Positions 23,946-36,075 of a DNA stretch of 64,000 nt are shown in pieces. This DNA is from Stomorhina lunata. Lineage: Eukaryota > Arthropoda > Insecta > Diptera > Rhiniidae. The position numbers were made by a program, and so were the translations under genes. Positions within the stretch are counted from its first letter, which is position 1. The number at the start of each line of letters is the position of its first letter. The stretch covers positions 120,130,918 to 120,194,917 of the forward strand of contig OW121741.1 in NCBI GenBank assembly GCA_933228675.1, given 5' to 3'. The notes beneath the pieces were generated by a model. The model did not search any database. It was not told the DNA's origin and worked only from the letters and a program-made list of their open reading frames with translations.

Positions 23946-24878
23946 TGTTTTTTGAAAAATTTCTTTAGAATATTAAAATTTTGAAAATTTTTTTTAAAAA
24001 GGGAAAATTAAAAAAAAAATCCTATAAAAAATAGTAAAAATTATAAAATTTTCTATAGAGAATTAAAATTTTTTAAATTTTTTTATAAAAAATATCTTTT
24101 AAAAAATTAAATATTGGAAAATTATTTATAAAAATAACAAATTTTGAAAAAAAAAATACAAATTATTTTTAAAACAAATAAATTTTTAAAAGTTTCTATA
24201 AAAAAATAAATTTTTGAAATATTTTTAATACAATTTTTTTTTTAATTTTGTACAATTAAGAAATTTTTACAAACTTTCCTATAAAATTAGAAATTTTTTA
24301 TAAAATAAGAAATTAAAAAAAATAAATTTAAAAAAAATTCCAACTATAGAAATTTAAAATAAAATATAAAAAATTTCCAAAAAAACTCCCTAAAAATAGA
24401 AGCAATTTCTGAAAATTTTCCTATCCAAATGAGAATATTTTGAAGAATTTTCTATAAAAATGAGAAACTTTTAAAACTTTCCTCTATAAATAAAAAATTT
24501 TTGAAAATTTTTCAATAAAAATAAGAAGTTTTTAAAAAAATTTCTATAAAAAAAAGAAATATTTCTAAAATTTCCTATAAAAAAAAAACTTTTTAACAGC
24601 CAATTTCCCAAAAAAATAAGAAATTTTTTAAAAATTTTACAACACAAAAAAGAAATTTTGGAAAAATTTCCTATCAGATAAGAATTTTTTTTTTAATTTT
24701 CTATTAAAATAAAAAATATTAAATAAATTTCCTATAAAAATGAGTAGTTTTGGAAAAGTTTTTTACAAAATATAAATTTTTTGAAAAATTTTTTCAAAAA
24801 ATATTTTCGAAAACATTTTTTATAAAATTAAGAAATTTTTGAAATATCTCCTATACAAATAAGAAATTTTTGAAAACT
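23946..24878 (+). repeat. Diverged F3 array, plus orientation
   Basis: Units of TTTTTGAAAAATTTCCTATA and AAAATAAGAAA, strongly decayed by base changes and run-length variation. Orientation is read from TTTTTGAAAA and CTATAAAAATAAGAA. It ends at a strand switch near 24878. Confidence 0.85.
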
Positions 24879-25504
24879 TTATATTTTTATAGGAAATTTT
24901 TCAAAAATATGAAATTTTTCAAAAATTTCTTATTTTATTTGGAAATTTTTCAAAAAATTACTTTTAGCTAAAAATTTTTCCGAAAACTTTTTATTTTTTA
25001 AGAATTTTTTTTATATTTATAGAAATTTTTTTTTGAAAAATTTTCAAAAAATTTTTATTTTTACAGGAAATTCTTCAAAAATTTTTTATTTTTATAGGAA
25101 AATTTTCAAAAATTTCTAAATTTTATAGGAAATTTTTCAAAAATTTCTTATTTTTATAGGAAATTTTTCAAAAATTTCGTATTTTTATAGGAAATTTTTC
25201 AAAAATTTCTTATTTTCATAGGAAATTTTTCAAAAGTGTCTTATTTTTATAGAAAATTTTTCAAAAATTTCTTATTTTTACAAGATGATTTTCAAAAATT
25301 TCTTATTGTTATAGAAAATTTTTAAATAATTTCAAATTTTTATAGGAAATTTTTCAAAAAATTCTCATTTTTATAGAATTTTGTTTTTTAATTATTATAT
25401 TTTATTATTATTATAAAAAATATTTTCAAACAAATTTTTCAAAAAATTTATATTTTATAAAATTTTCATTTTTATAGGAAATTTTTTAAAAATTTTGTAG
25501 GAAA
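24879..25504 (-). repeat. F3 segment inverted relative to both neighbours
   Basis: Between about 24879 and 25504 the units read TTATTTTTATAGGAAA and TTTTTCAAAAATTT, opposite to the segments on either side. The core at 25110-25270 is regular, with about 31-bp spacing. The right junction coincides with a perfect 14-bp palindrome TAGGAAATTTCCTA at 25498-25511. Confidence 0.88.
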
Positions 25505-26195
25505 TTTCCTATTAAAATAAAAATTTTTCAAAAATTTCCTATTGAAATGAGAAAGTTTTAAAAAGTTCTTAAAAATCCTAAAATTTTTTTGAAGAATTTC
25601 CTATGAAATAATTTTTTTTAATTCCTATCAAAATAAGAATTTTTTAAAATATTTCTTAAAAAAATTTTAATTTTTTAAAAAATTTTCTATTAAACTAAGA
25701 AGTTTTTAAAAAATTTCCTAGAAAAAAAAATATATTTCAAAAATTTCCTATAAAAATAAGAACAATTAAAAAAATTTACTATAAAAATAGGAAATTTTTT
25801 AAAAATTTTCTTATAAAAATAGGAATTTTTTGAAAAATTAATATAAAAATATAAAAAAATTGAAAATTTTTTTTTATAAAAATAAGAAAATTTTTTAAAG
25901 ATTTCCCATAAAATAAGAAAAGTTTTACTATACAGATAAGAAATTAAAAAAAAAAAATGTCCAATACAAAAAGAAATTTTTGGAAAATTTCCTATTAAAA
26001 TTAAAAAATTTTGAAAAAGTCCTATCAAAATGATAATTTTTTGAGCAATTTCCTATAAAAGGAAGAAATTTTTGAAAAATTTAAATAAAAATAAGAATTT
26101 TTTTTAAATTTCCTATTCAAATATGAAATTTCTTGAATGTTTTTTTTTAAATAGGAAGTTTTTGAAAATCCTTTCTATAAAAATATAATAATATA
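25505..26195 (+). repeat. F3 segment, plus orientation, after strand switch
   Basis: Units return to TTTTTGAAAAATTTCCTATA with AAAATAAGAAA. It is moderately to strongly diverged and ends near 26195. The minus-strand frame 25690-26028 (112 residues, almost only Phe, Ile, Lys, Tyr, Ser and Asn) is a repeat artefact. Confidence 0.88.
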
Positions 26196-27109
26196 ATTAT
26201 TTCCTTTATAAACTTTTTAACATTAATATTATTTTGTTTTTTATTTTAATTTTTTTCTGACATTTTAAGGACAAGGACATGCTGTGCTGTATATGTATGT
26301 GTATTAGATTAAGTGAGAATGTTTGTCCTGTAAGACTATAACATTTTCAAATTAATTATCTCAGCACAAACAATTGGTTTAATGTGGCTTTTATTTAGTT
26401 ATATCTCACTGGAAATTGCTGACCATATGAAAGACCACAATATGTCAGATATGGATATGTGAAAAAAAGTATTAGGATTCTACTCTAGTGTATAGTGCCT
26501 TAAATTTAGTTTACAAATGTATATTTTATTATGTATTTAAATGACAAATTACTATTAACAAAGATGTTAACTTAATTTGAAAATTTTATTACATTTAGTG
26601 AAATTAAACTAAAATTGTTTATCAAGAGATATTTTGTAGAAATTCTCAAGTTCATTTGCCAAATAGTTAAAGTCAAGTAATTTTAATGAAAAATATTTTT
26701 GCAGTTAAACATAAAATTAATGAAATTTGTTAGAAATACAAAACTTAAAATAAATTTTATAATAATGGACTGCGGCGATGGATTAATTAAAAGCAAACAT
26801 TTAAATTTTTTCCTTGTTAGGATTATGACACTATGGCAGATCCTTGAAATTACTAGGAATAATTAGATTAAAATCTGAAATTACTAAATCGATATTCGAA
26901 TTATAAAATTATTATGATGGAAATTGATACCATGTATTAATAATTAACCATCAAATTAGCAGCAATAACCACAATTCGATTGCAAATATCTACTAATAAA
27001 AAATAATTAATATTTATTTATATTGGAAAAATTTGAGGCTTTATAGATAAATGCACAAATAATTTTGCAAAAGCAAAAATTTTATATATACAGTTTTACG
27101 ATTTCAAAA
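26196..27109. other. Non-repetitive spacer
   Basis: No gene, RNA or repeat is seen apart from a short TATATGTATGTGTATT tract near 26290. Composition is as in the other spacers. Confidence 0.6.
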
Positions 27110-30100
27110 CATTTTTGTACAAAATTTTCATTTTAAAAATTATGTATCAAAAAAAATTTAAAGAAAAGTTTCATTAATTGAAACTGTTTATAATATTTTT
27201 CTATCGAAAATTTTTTGTTATAACAATTTGTCTATAGAAAATTTTTCGTTATAAAAATTTTTCTTTATAAAAATTTTTGTATAGAAAATTTTTCGTTATA
27301 AAAATGATTGTATAGAAAATTTTTCGTTATAAAAATTTTTGTATAAAAAATTTTTCGTTATAAAAATTTTTGTATAGAAAATTTTTCGTTATAAAAATTT
27401 TTGTATAGAAAATTTTTAGTTATAAAAAATTTTCTATAGAAAATTTTTAGTAAAAATATTTTCTATAGAAAATTTTTCGTTACAAAAAAATTTTATAACA
27501 AAAAATTTTATTATTTTATAAAAATTTTTCTACATAGAAAATATTTCGTCATTAAAATTTTCCTACAGAAAATTTTTCGTTATAAAAATTTTTCTATAAA
27601 AAAATTTTCGTTTTAAAATTTTCCTATAGAAATTTTTTTTTTAATTTTTCGTTAAAAAATTTTTCTATAGAAAAATTTCTTGTAAAAATAAGAAATGTAA
27701 AACAAAAAATTCCATAAAAATAAAACTTTTAAAAAAAATTCCTTTTAAAATAAAAAATTTTTCTATAGAAAATTTTTCGTTATAAAAATATTTCTATAGA
27801 AAATTTTTCGTTACAAAAAAATTTTCTTTAGAAAATTTTTCGTTAGAAAAATTTTTGTATGGAAAATTTTTCGTTATAAATTTCTTTTTAAGAAAATTTT
27901 TCGTTATAAAAATTTTTTTATTTTTAACATTAATATTATTAATTATTAATATTATTTTTTTATAGAAAATCTTTCGTTATAAAAATCTTTAATGGAAAGT
28001 GTTTCGTTATTAAAATTTTTTATAGAAAATTTTTCGTTATAAATTTTTTTTTACAAAAATTTTTTTGCTACAAAAATTGTTCTATAGAAAATTTTTTGTT
28101 ATAAAAATTTTCTATAGACCATTTTAGTTATAAAAATTTTCAAATTTTACTAGGTAAATTTTTCGTTATAAAAATTCTTCCATAGAAAATTTTTCTCTAT
28201 TAAAAATTTTCTATAGAAAATTTTACGTCATAAAAATTTGTCGTCATAAAAATTTTTCGTCATAAAAATTTTTTTAAAGAAAATTTTTTGTCATAAAAAT
28301 TTTTCTATAGAAAATTTTTCATTTTAAAAATTATGTATCAAAAAAAATTTAAAGAAAAGTTTCATTAATTGAAACTTTTTTCATTATAAAAATTTTTCTA
28401 TGGAAAATTTTTTGTTATAACAATTTGTCTATAGAAAATTTTTCGTTATAAAAATTTTTCTTTAGAAAATTTTTCGTTAGAAAAATTTTTGTATAGAAAA
28501 TTTTTCGTTATAAAAATTTTTGTATAGAAAATTTTTCGTTATAAAAATTTTTGTATAGAAAATTTTTCGTTATAAAAATTTTTGTATAGAAAATTTTTAG
28601 TTATAAAAAATTTTCTATAGAAAATTTCTAGTAAACAATTTTTCTATAGAAAATTGTTCGTTACAAAAAAATTATAACGAAAAATTTTATTATTTTATAA
28701 AAATTTTTCTATATAGATAATATTTCGTCATTAAAATTTTCCTACAGAAAACTTTTCGTTCTAAAAATTTTTGTATAGAAAATTTTTCATTATAAAAATT
28801 TTTGTAAAGAAAATTTTTTGCTATAAAAATTTTTGTATAGAAAATTTTTCGTTATAAAAACTTTTCTACAGAAAATTTTTAGTAAAAAATTTTACTATAG
28901 AAAATTTTTCGTTACAAAAAAATTTTATAACGAAAAATTTTATTATTTTATAAAAATATTTCTATATAGAAAATATTTCGTCATTATAATTTTTCTACAG
29001 AAAATTTTTCATTGTAAAAATTTTTCTATAGAAAATTCTTCGTCATAAAATTTTTTCTATAAAAAATTTTTCGTAATAAAAATTTTTTCATAGAAAATTC
29101 TAAGTTATAAAAACTTTTCTATACAAAATTTTTCGTTATACAAATTTTTCTATAGAAAATTTTTCGTTATAAAAATTGTTCAATAGAAAATTTTTTTTAT
29201 AAAAATTATTCTGTAGAAGATTTCTCCTTATAAACATTTTTCTTTAGAAAATTTTTTATTATAGAAATTTTCTGTAGAAAATTTTTCGTAATAAAATTTT
29301 TTCTATAGAAAATATTTCATTATAAAAATTTTTGGTTATAAAAATTTTTCTTTAGAAAAGTTTTCGTTATAAAAATTTTTCCAAAGAAAATTTTTCTATA
29401 GAAAATTTTTCGTTATCAAATTTTTTTTTAGAAAATTTTTAGTTATAAAAATGTTTCTGTCGAAAATTTTTCGTGATTTTTAAATAGAAAATTTTTCGTT
29501 AAAAAAAATTTTTCTACAAAAAATTTTTGTTATATAAATTTTTATAAAAAAAATTGTTATTATAAAAATTTTTCTATAGAAAATTGTTAGTTACAAAAAT
29601 TTTTTGGTATTAAATTTTTCTATAAAAACTTTTTGATTTCTGCAGAATATTTTTCGTTTTAAAAAGTTTTTTTTTAGAAAATTTTTCTTTACAAATAAAT
29701 TTCTATAGAAAATTTTTTTGATATAAAAATGTTTGTATAAGAAATTTTTAGATATAAAAACCTTTTTAGTAAATTTTGTATAAAATATTTTTCAATATAA
29801 AAGTTTTTATTACAAAATTTTTTCGTTATTAAGTTTTCGATATAAAAATGTTTTTTTTATAAAAAAAATATCTTTATAAAAATTTTTTGATACTAAAATT
29901 TTTCTATAGGAAATTTTTCGTTATAGAAAATTTTATATAATTTTGAATATAGTACTTAATTTATCTATAGACAATTTTCCATATAAAATTTTTCTACAGA
30001 TAATTTTTATTTTAAAATTTCGCAATTGAAAATTTTTAATATAACATTTTTCTATTGAAAATTTTTAATATACAAAAAATATTGTTCTATTGAAAACTTA

Positions 30101-30110
30101 TATGATTTTT
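27110..30110 (+). repeat. F4 array, 31-bp unit with CTATAG palindrome and CGTTATAAAAA
   Basis: About 3 kb of the unit STATAGAAAATTTTTCG followed by TTATAAAAATTTTT, with a 31-bp period at 27310-27430 and 28480-28600. It contains the palindrome TTTTCTATAGAAAA. Substitution is moderate, increasing toward 29200-30110. Segment 27131 to about 27600 recurs from 28322 (offset about 1191 bp), and part of that appears a third time near 28900-29010. The plus-strand frame 28833-29048 is a repeat artefact. Confidence 0.95.
27131..28780 (+). repeat. Higher-order duplication in F4 array (offset 1191-1179 bp)
   Basis: A non-unit word TTTTAAAAATTATGTATCAA followed by AAGTTTCATTAATTGAAAC occurs at 27131 and again at 28322, followed in both copies by GTTATAACAATTTGTCTATA. 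Later ATATTTCGTCATTAAAATTT occurs at 27541 and 28720, and a third close relative lies at 28973. This fixes a duplication of at least 450 bp, or a whole 1.19-kb segment, with small deletions. Confidence 0.88.
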
Positions 30111-31274
30111 ATATGAGAACTTGTCATAGAAAATTTTCTAATATGAAAAGTCCCATCTACTTTACTTATAGCCTCAAATACTTAATCTTTTCCTGAAACT
30201 GATAAATATTTGAGGTTTTTAAAACCCTAATTGTATTTCCGAGAAATTCAAAACTTAACTAACTATAAATTAAATCAACACTGACAGAAGTTCTGAGAAT
30301 TTTAAACCACGTGTATCTGTTTACCAACTAATGACTTTCGTATTCAAACATAATTCCCTACAACACTTAAGCCATCTTTAAGAGCTCGAACTCATTAACA
30401 TATTCGTAGCTTTTAAACCACGTGCCATCATCTTAAGTTAATTTTATGCAACCCTCCGTCGTCGTTTGCTGTCAAACAAGATTTCATAAATATTTGCTTA
30501 TTGGCTTCGATATCTGTTAAGGCTTTAAATTTATTGGTTTCTTATTGAAAGGGTTAAATCTGACAAATCTTTTTTAACATTTTATTATTTCTCTTGAAAC
30601 ATATAATAAAATACAAAAATAAGTAAAATAAAAATAAAAGGGAGGAATAATAGTCGACTTGATAACAAAAATATATATTTCACACATAAAACGAAGGGCG
30701 ATTGGGGAACCCGGTAGTTGCGATGAACTAAACGACAAATTTTTTTCCTCATACAAATTTTTCTTTTAATTTTCTTAATACAAATTTCTAATTCAAATTA
30801 AAGTTTTCATTGCAAATTGCTTAAAAAAACCTTTTTTAATGTCAAGTTCAATGTTAATCCTCCGAACTGTTGGGAATACTTAAAGTCAGGAAATATAAAA
30901 AAATGGATGATAGTGGAGATAGTGGTATTTAAATAACACATGTCAGCTTATTTTTAACATTGTATTACTTTGAACAGGTAAAACATTACCAATAAGGATC
31001 TGCTCATGTTGTTGATAAAAGGGTTTAGTTATCGACTAAAATAATGAAAAAGGATATAGAAAGGAAAAGGGATATGAAGACAAATAAAACCAGCAAAATT
31101 GTATTATCAGGGATTTTAAGAAAATCTTTGTATGACACTAAAGTTAAAGTATAAAAAGAAATGTGATAACAGTGTAGATAAAATCAGATACCCTACAGCC
31201 CAGGAAATACATTGGTTATTGGTCAAAATTATAAAAAAATAATATAAACTTTTTTTAGAACCTTGTAATACAAA
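30111..31274. other. Non-repetitive spacer with paired CACGTG sites and a GC-rich patch
   Basis: No gene is recognised. A 14-bp direct repeat TTTTAAACCACGTG, each copy holding an E-box CACGTG, lies at 30300-30313 and 30411-30424. A 38-bp patch at 30691-30728 is about 58% G+C, far above its surroundings. A word ATACCCTACA lies at 31188-31197. The minus-strand frame 30574-30756 (60 residues) spans the GC-rich patch and contains LPGSP, but I recognise no domain. Confidence 0.6.
30300..30424 (+). promoter_or_regulatory. Two CACGTG E-box sites in a 14-bp direct repeat
   Basis: TTTTAAACCACGTG occurs at 30300-30313 and 30411-30424, 111 bp apart. CACGTG is the core bound by several bHLH proteins (Myc/Max and CLOCK/CYCLE types in flies). 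The shared flank suggests either duplication or paired sites. No gene is visible nearby, so a regulatory role is only a possibility. Confidence 0.2.
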
Positions 31275-31545
31275 TTGTAAAATTTTAAAATTTCCTATAA
31301 CGACAGTAAATTTTGAAAAAATTTTTTTAACCATCAAAAGAAAATTTTAAATTTCTTAAAAAACAGTATTTTTTTTAATTCCTATAAAATCAATAAATTT
31401 TTGAAAAAATTCCTATAAAAAAAGTAATTTTTTAAAAATTTTATAAAATTTTTTTTTTTAAATTTCGTGTAAAGATAAGAAATTTTTAAAAAATTCTCTA
31501 TTAAAAGAAATTTTTGAAAATTTCCTATAAAAAGAAATTTTTTTT
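31275..31545 (+). repeat. F3 array start, plus orientation, diverged
   Basis: Decayed units of TTTTTGAAAAATTTCCTATA with variable spacing. The array passes directly into an F4-type segment at about 31546. Confidence 0.8.
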
Positions 31546-31905
31546 TTAAAAATATAGAAAATTTTTCGTTATAAAAATTATTCTTTAGTAAATTTTTCAG
31601 TTTAAAAATTTTGTTATAGAATATTTTTCGTTTTAAAAATTTTCTATAAAAAAATGTTCCTCATAAAAATATTCTACAGAACTTTTTTGTTAAAAAAAAT
31701 TTTTCTATAGAAAATTTTTCGTTATAAACATTTTTTCATAAAAAATTTCGTTATAAAAACTTTACTATAGAAAATTTTTTTTATAGAAAACTTATACAAA
31801 GTTTTTTGTTGTAAAGATTTTCTATAGAAAGTTTTCGTTATAAAAATTTTTAGTTTTAAAATTTTTTCTTTTCAATACATAATTTTTCGTAAAAATTTCC
31901 TATAT
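31546..31905 (+). repeat. F4 segment embedded in an F3 array
   Basis: Units here are TATAGAAAATTTTTCG and TTATAAAAATT, the F4 type of 27110-30110, in the same orientation. F3 units flank it on both sides without spacer. About 11-12 unit lengths, moderately diverged. Confidence 0.88.
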
Positions 31906-33760
31906 AAATAAGAAGCTTTTAAAAATTTCCTATAAAAATAAGCAATTTTTAAAAAATTCCCTGTAAAAAAGAAATTTTGGAAAAATTTTCTATAAAAACA
32001 AGAAATTTTTGGAAAATTTCATACAACAATAATAAATTTTTGAAAAATTTTCTATAATAATAAGAAACTTTTGAAAAATTTCCTATAAAAATAAAAATAT
32101 TTTGAAAAATTTTCCTTTAAAATAAGAAGTTTTTGAAAAATTTCCTATAAAAATAAGAATTTTTTTGAAAAACTCCCATAAAAATAAGAAATTTTCGAAA
32201 AATTTTCTATAGAAATAAGAAAGTTTTGAAAAATTTCCTACGAAAATAAGAAACTTTTGAATTATTTCTTACAAGCAAAGAAATTTTTGAAAAATTTCTT
32301 ACCAAAATAAGAAAATTTCACGAAATTTTTGAAGAATTTCCTATAAAAATAAGAAACTTTTGAAAAATTTCCTACAAAAATGAGAAATTTTTGAAAAATT
32401 TCCTATAAAAATAAGAAATTCTTGAAAAATTTCCTTAAAAATAAGGAAATTTTGAAAAATGTCCTATAAAAATAGGAAATTTTTGAAAATTTTCCTAAAA
32501 AATCAAAAAATTTTGAATAATTTTCTATAAAGATAAGAAGTTTTTGAAAAAATTGCTAAAAAAAATATAAGAAATTTTTGCAAAATCTCATATAAAAATA
32601 AGAAATTTTCTATAAGAATAAGAATTTTTTTAAATATTTCTTATAAAAAAGAAATTTTTAAATTTTTTTTATAAAAACAAGAAAAATAAGAAAATTTTGA
32701 AAAAGTTCCTATAAAAATACGAGACTTTAAAAAAATATTCTATAGAAATAAGAAATTTTAAAAAAATTTCTTTTAAAAATAAGAAATTTTTAACACTTTC
32801 CTATAAAAATAAGAAATTTTTGAAAAATTTCCTATAAAAAAGGAAATTTATTAAAAATTTTCTATAAAAATAAGAAAATTTTTTTAAATTTTCTATAAAA
32901 ATAATACATTTTTAAAAAAAAAATTCTATAAAAATAAAAAAAATTTTAGATACAAGAATTGTTTGAAAATTTTATCATAAAAATAAGAAATTTTTGAAAA
33001 ACTGCATATAAAAAATAAATGTTTGAACAATTTTGTATAAAAAATAAGAAATTTTTGTAAAATTTCCTATAAAAATATGAAATTTTTTAAAAATTATGTA
33101 TACATTTTTTTAAAAATTTTCCATAAAAATAAAAAATTTTTGAAAAAATTTATTGTCAAAATATCAAATTTTTTAAAAAACTTCTCATAAAAATAAGAAA
33201 TTTTTCAAAAATTTATATTAAAATAAGAAATTATTGAAAATTTTCCTATAAAAATAAGAAGTTTTTTAAAAATTTCATATAAAAATTAGAAATTTTTGAA
33301 AAATTTCCTATAACATTTTTCTATAGAAATGGGAAATATTTGTAAAATTTCCTATAAAAATAAGAAATTTATGAAAAATTTTCTATAAAAATAAGAATTT
33401 TTCAAAAAGTTTCTTATAAAAAAAGTAATTTTTTAAAAATTTCCTATAAAAATAAGAAAATGTCCTATAAAAGAAATGTTTAAAAATTTTCCTATAAAAA
33501 AAAATTAAAAAATTTTTTATCAAAATAAGAAATTTTTAAAACATTTCCTATAAGAATAAGAAAGTCTTGTAAAATTTTTTATAAAAATAAAAGATTTTAA
33601 AAAATGTCCTTTACAAATAATACATTTTTGAAAAGTGTCCTATAAAACAAAAAAAATTTTAAAAATCAAAATAAGAGGTTTTTTAAAATTTTAAAACAAG
33701 TAATTTTTTAAAACAATTTCTACAAAAAGTAGAAATTGTCGAAAAATTTGCTCTAAAAAT
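31906..33760 (+). repeat. F3 array, plus orientation
   Basis: Units of CTATAAAAATAAGAAA with TTTTTGAAAAATTTC, close to 31 bp. Regular at 32080-32460 and 32780-33020, more decayed toward 33760. Variants with GAGAAA and GGGAAA occur singly. Confidence 0.93.
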
Positions 33761-34804
33761 ATATTTACAATTATTGCATAGGTTGCTTGTCATACTAATA
33801 TTTTTGGGTGTTACAAAAATTAGAACATACCAACAAAATTTTCAGGTATTTGTGTAGGGTATAAATATATTCCCTTTTGTTGTTATAGAAAATTGTTCAC
33901 CCTTTTCGAATAAAAATTTTACATATGACATAACATAAGAACTATTTACAAATTTGCTTAGGTTAACATAAATAAGATTTTATTCGATATCTTTGCATTT
34001 TTATTTACCCAAAACCAATAAAAATGGTCAAAGCAAATGGACACGGCTAAAATACTTATGCATATAAGATTAAAAATACAAACAAGGATTTAACTAAAAA
34101 TAGCAAATATTTATCCTGTGTCATGTAATAAAATTCCAAAATAAATAGATATTTTCGTTTATTCCTTTAATGCATTTAAATTAAATCATTAAAGAAATGG
34201 CAAAAATACTTTTACGTTTCTTTTTTTCTTTTCATTTTCTACCAAATAAATTTACCCAGCATTTGCTTTTTAATAACTTTTTTCACTCAGTATTTGATGG
34301 TTAATTTTTCGCAAAAACTTTTCGCGCAGAAAGCAAATATATACTTAAAAGTTTTAACCTCTTCAAACTAACGTTTATCATATCAATTATTTTTCTCCAC
34401 TAGAAGTTTTCGGTGAATTTTTTTCTTGATATTTTTATTTTCCACATCGTGAAAGGGGGTGTTTCAGTCCATGCTACTGTCTGCCTGCCATTGATGAAGT
34501 AAAATGTTTCAGCGAAATCATGTTAAGAAAAGTTTTACTTGTGAAAATTACTTAAGTAAACTTGCATTAATGCATTGGTATGTAAAAAGCATAAAATGTA
34601 GAGAAGAGGAAATATCGGAAAAAAGAAGGAAAATGTAATAAAATTGTATTTCGATGTAGCAAAATTTCATGAAATTCGCCAAAAATTTTGTGGTAAATTA
34701 AAATGTTGTAGGCAAAGTTTTTAATGTTGAATTTGTAATACAACGTTTTACATAGTTAAAAGTGTTTTGGTTAAGAAGCTGGTGGATAAGGATAGAGATA
34801 CCAC
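33761..34804. other. Non-repetitive spacer
   Basis: No gene is identified. TGTAGGGTAT at 33853-33862 is the reverse complement of the ATACCCTACA word found in other spacers. The stretch 34440-34500 (CGTGAAAGGGGGTGTTTCAG, then CTGTCTGCCTGCCATTG) is locally richer in G+C, but has no open frame or RNA fold I can support. Confidence 0.6.
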
Positions 34805-36075
34805 ATTTAAATATTTTTTATAAAAAAGATATTTTTGTAAAATTTCTTATCAAAATATAAAATTTTTGAAAAATTTCCTTTAAAAATAGGAAATTTTTGA
34901 AAAATTTCCTTTAAAAATAGGAAATTTTTGAAAAATTTCCTATAAAAAAAGTAAATTTTTAAAAAATTCCCTATAAAAAAAGGAAATTTTTGAAAAATTT
35001 CTTATAAAAAAAGGAAATTTTTGAAAAATTTCTTATAAAAAAGGAAATTTTTGAAAAATTTCCTATAAAAAAAGGAAATTTTTGAAAGATTTCCTATAAA
35101 AAAAGGAAATTTTTGAAATATGTCCTATAAAAATAGCAAACTTTTGAAAATTTTTTTTATAAAAATATGAAACTTTTGAAAAATTTCATATAAAAATAGG
35201 AAACTTTTGAAAAATTTCCCATAAATTAGGAAATTTTTAAAAAATTTCCATAAAAATAAGAATTTTTTGAAAAATTTCCTATCAAAAGTGGACACTTTTG
35301 AAAAATTTCTTAAAAAAATAGGAATTTTTTGAAAAATTTCATATATAAATAAGAAAATTGTTGAAAATTTTCCTAATAAAAATTTCCCAAAAAATTAGGA
35401 AATTTAAAAAAAAATTCCTAACAAAATAGGAAATTTTTAACAAATTTCTTAAAAAATAGAAAATTTAAAAAAAATTTCCTAAAAAAAATTGAAAATTTTT
35501 GAAATATTTCCTAAAAAAATAGAAAATTTTTTAAAAATTTCCTAAAAAAAAAATAGGAAATTTTAGAAAATTTTCCCAAAAAAAATAGGAAATTTTTGAA
35601 AATTTTCCTAAAAAAAAGAGGAAAAGATTGAAAATTTTCCTATAAAAATATAAAATTTTTGAAAAATTTCCAATAAAAATATTAAAAAATATTAATATAT
35701 AAAAATAGGAAATATTTAAAACATTTTCTATAAAAATAAAAAAAAAATTAAAAATTAGCAATTTTTGAAAATTTTCCTATAAAAATAGGAAATATTTGAA
35801 AAATTTCGTTAAAAACAGGATATTTTTGAAAATTTTCTTTAAAAATAGGAAATTTTTGAAAAGATTCCTATAAAAAGAGGATATTTTGACAAATTTCTTA
35901 TAAAAAGAGTAAATTAAAAAAAATCCTATAAAAATAGGAAATTATTGAAAAACTTCCTATAAGAGTAAGCAAGCTTGTCAAAAATTTCTATAAAAATAGA
36001 AAATTTTTGAAAAATTGTCTACAAAAATATTTCTAGAAAAATTTCAACTTCAAATGGGAAATTTTTGGAATATAT
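34805..36075 (+). repeat. F3 array, plus orientation, GGAAA variant
   Basis: The unit is AGGAAATTTTTGAAAAATTT followed by CCTATAAAAAA, about 31 bp (GGAAA at 35043 and 35074). This block favours AGGAAA over AAGAAA, so both halves of the CCTATAAA...AGG dyad are kept. Homogeneous at 34870-35110, decayed afterwards. The minus-strand frame at 35531-35761 is a repeat artefact. Confidence 0.93.

Noticed and set aside
25690..26028. 112-residue minus-strand frame
   Set aside because: It lies wholly in the F3 array; its Phe/Ile/Lys/Tyr/Ser-rich repeats follow the 31-bp unit.
28833..29048. 71-residue plus-strand frame
   Set aside because: It lies in the F4 array and repeats YRKFFV-like words from the unit.
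30308..30424. Functional clock or Myc enhancer
   Set aside because: Two CACGTG words alone, with no nearby gene or conservation data, cannot support a regulatory call beyond a low-confidence note.
30574..30756. 60-residue minus-strand frame covering the GC-rich patch
   Set aside because: Contains LPGSP, but I recognise no domain; kept only as a finding about composition.
34440..34500. Possible tRNA or small RNA because of local G+C enrichment
   Set aside because: No cloverleaf arms, no A-box or B-box pair and no stable stem found by eye.
35531..35761. 76-residue minus-strand frame
   Set aside because: Located in the F3 array; same artefact.
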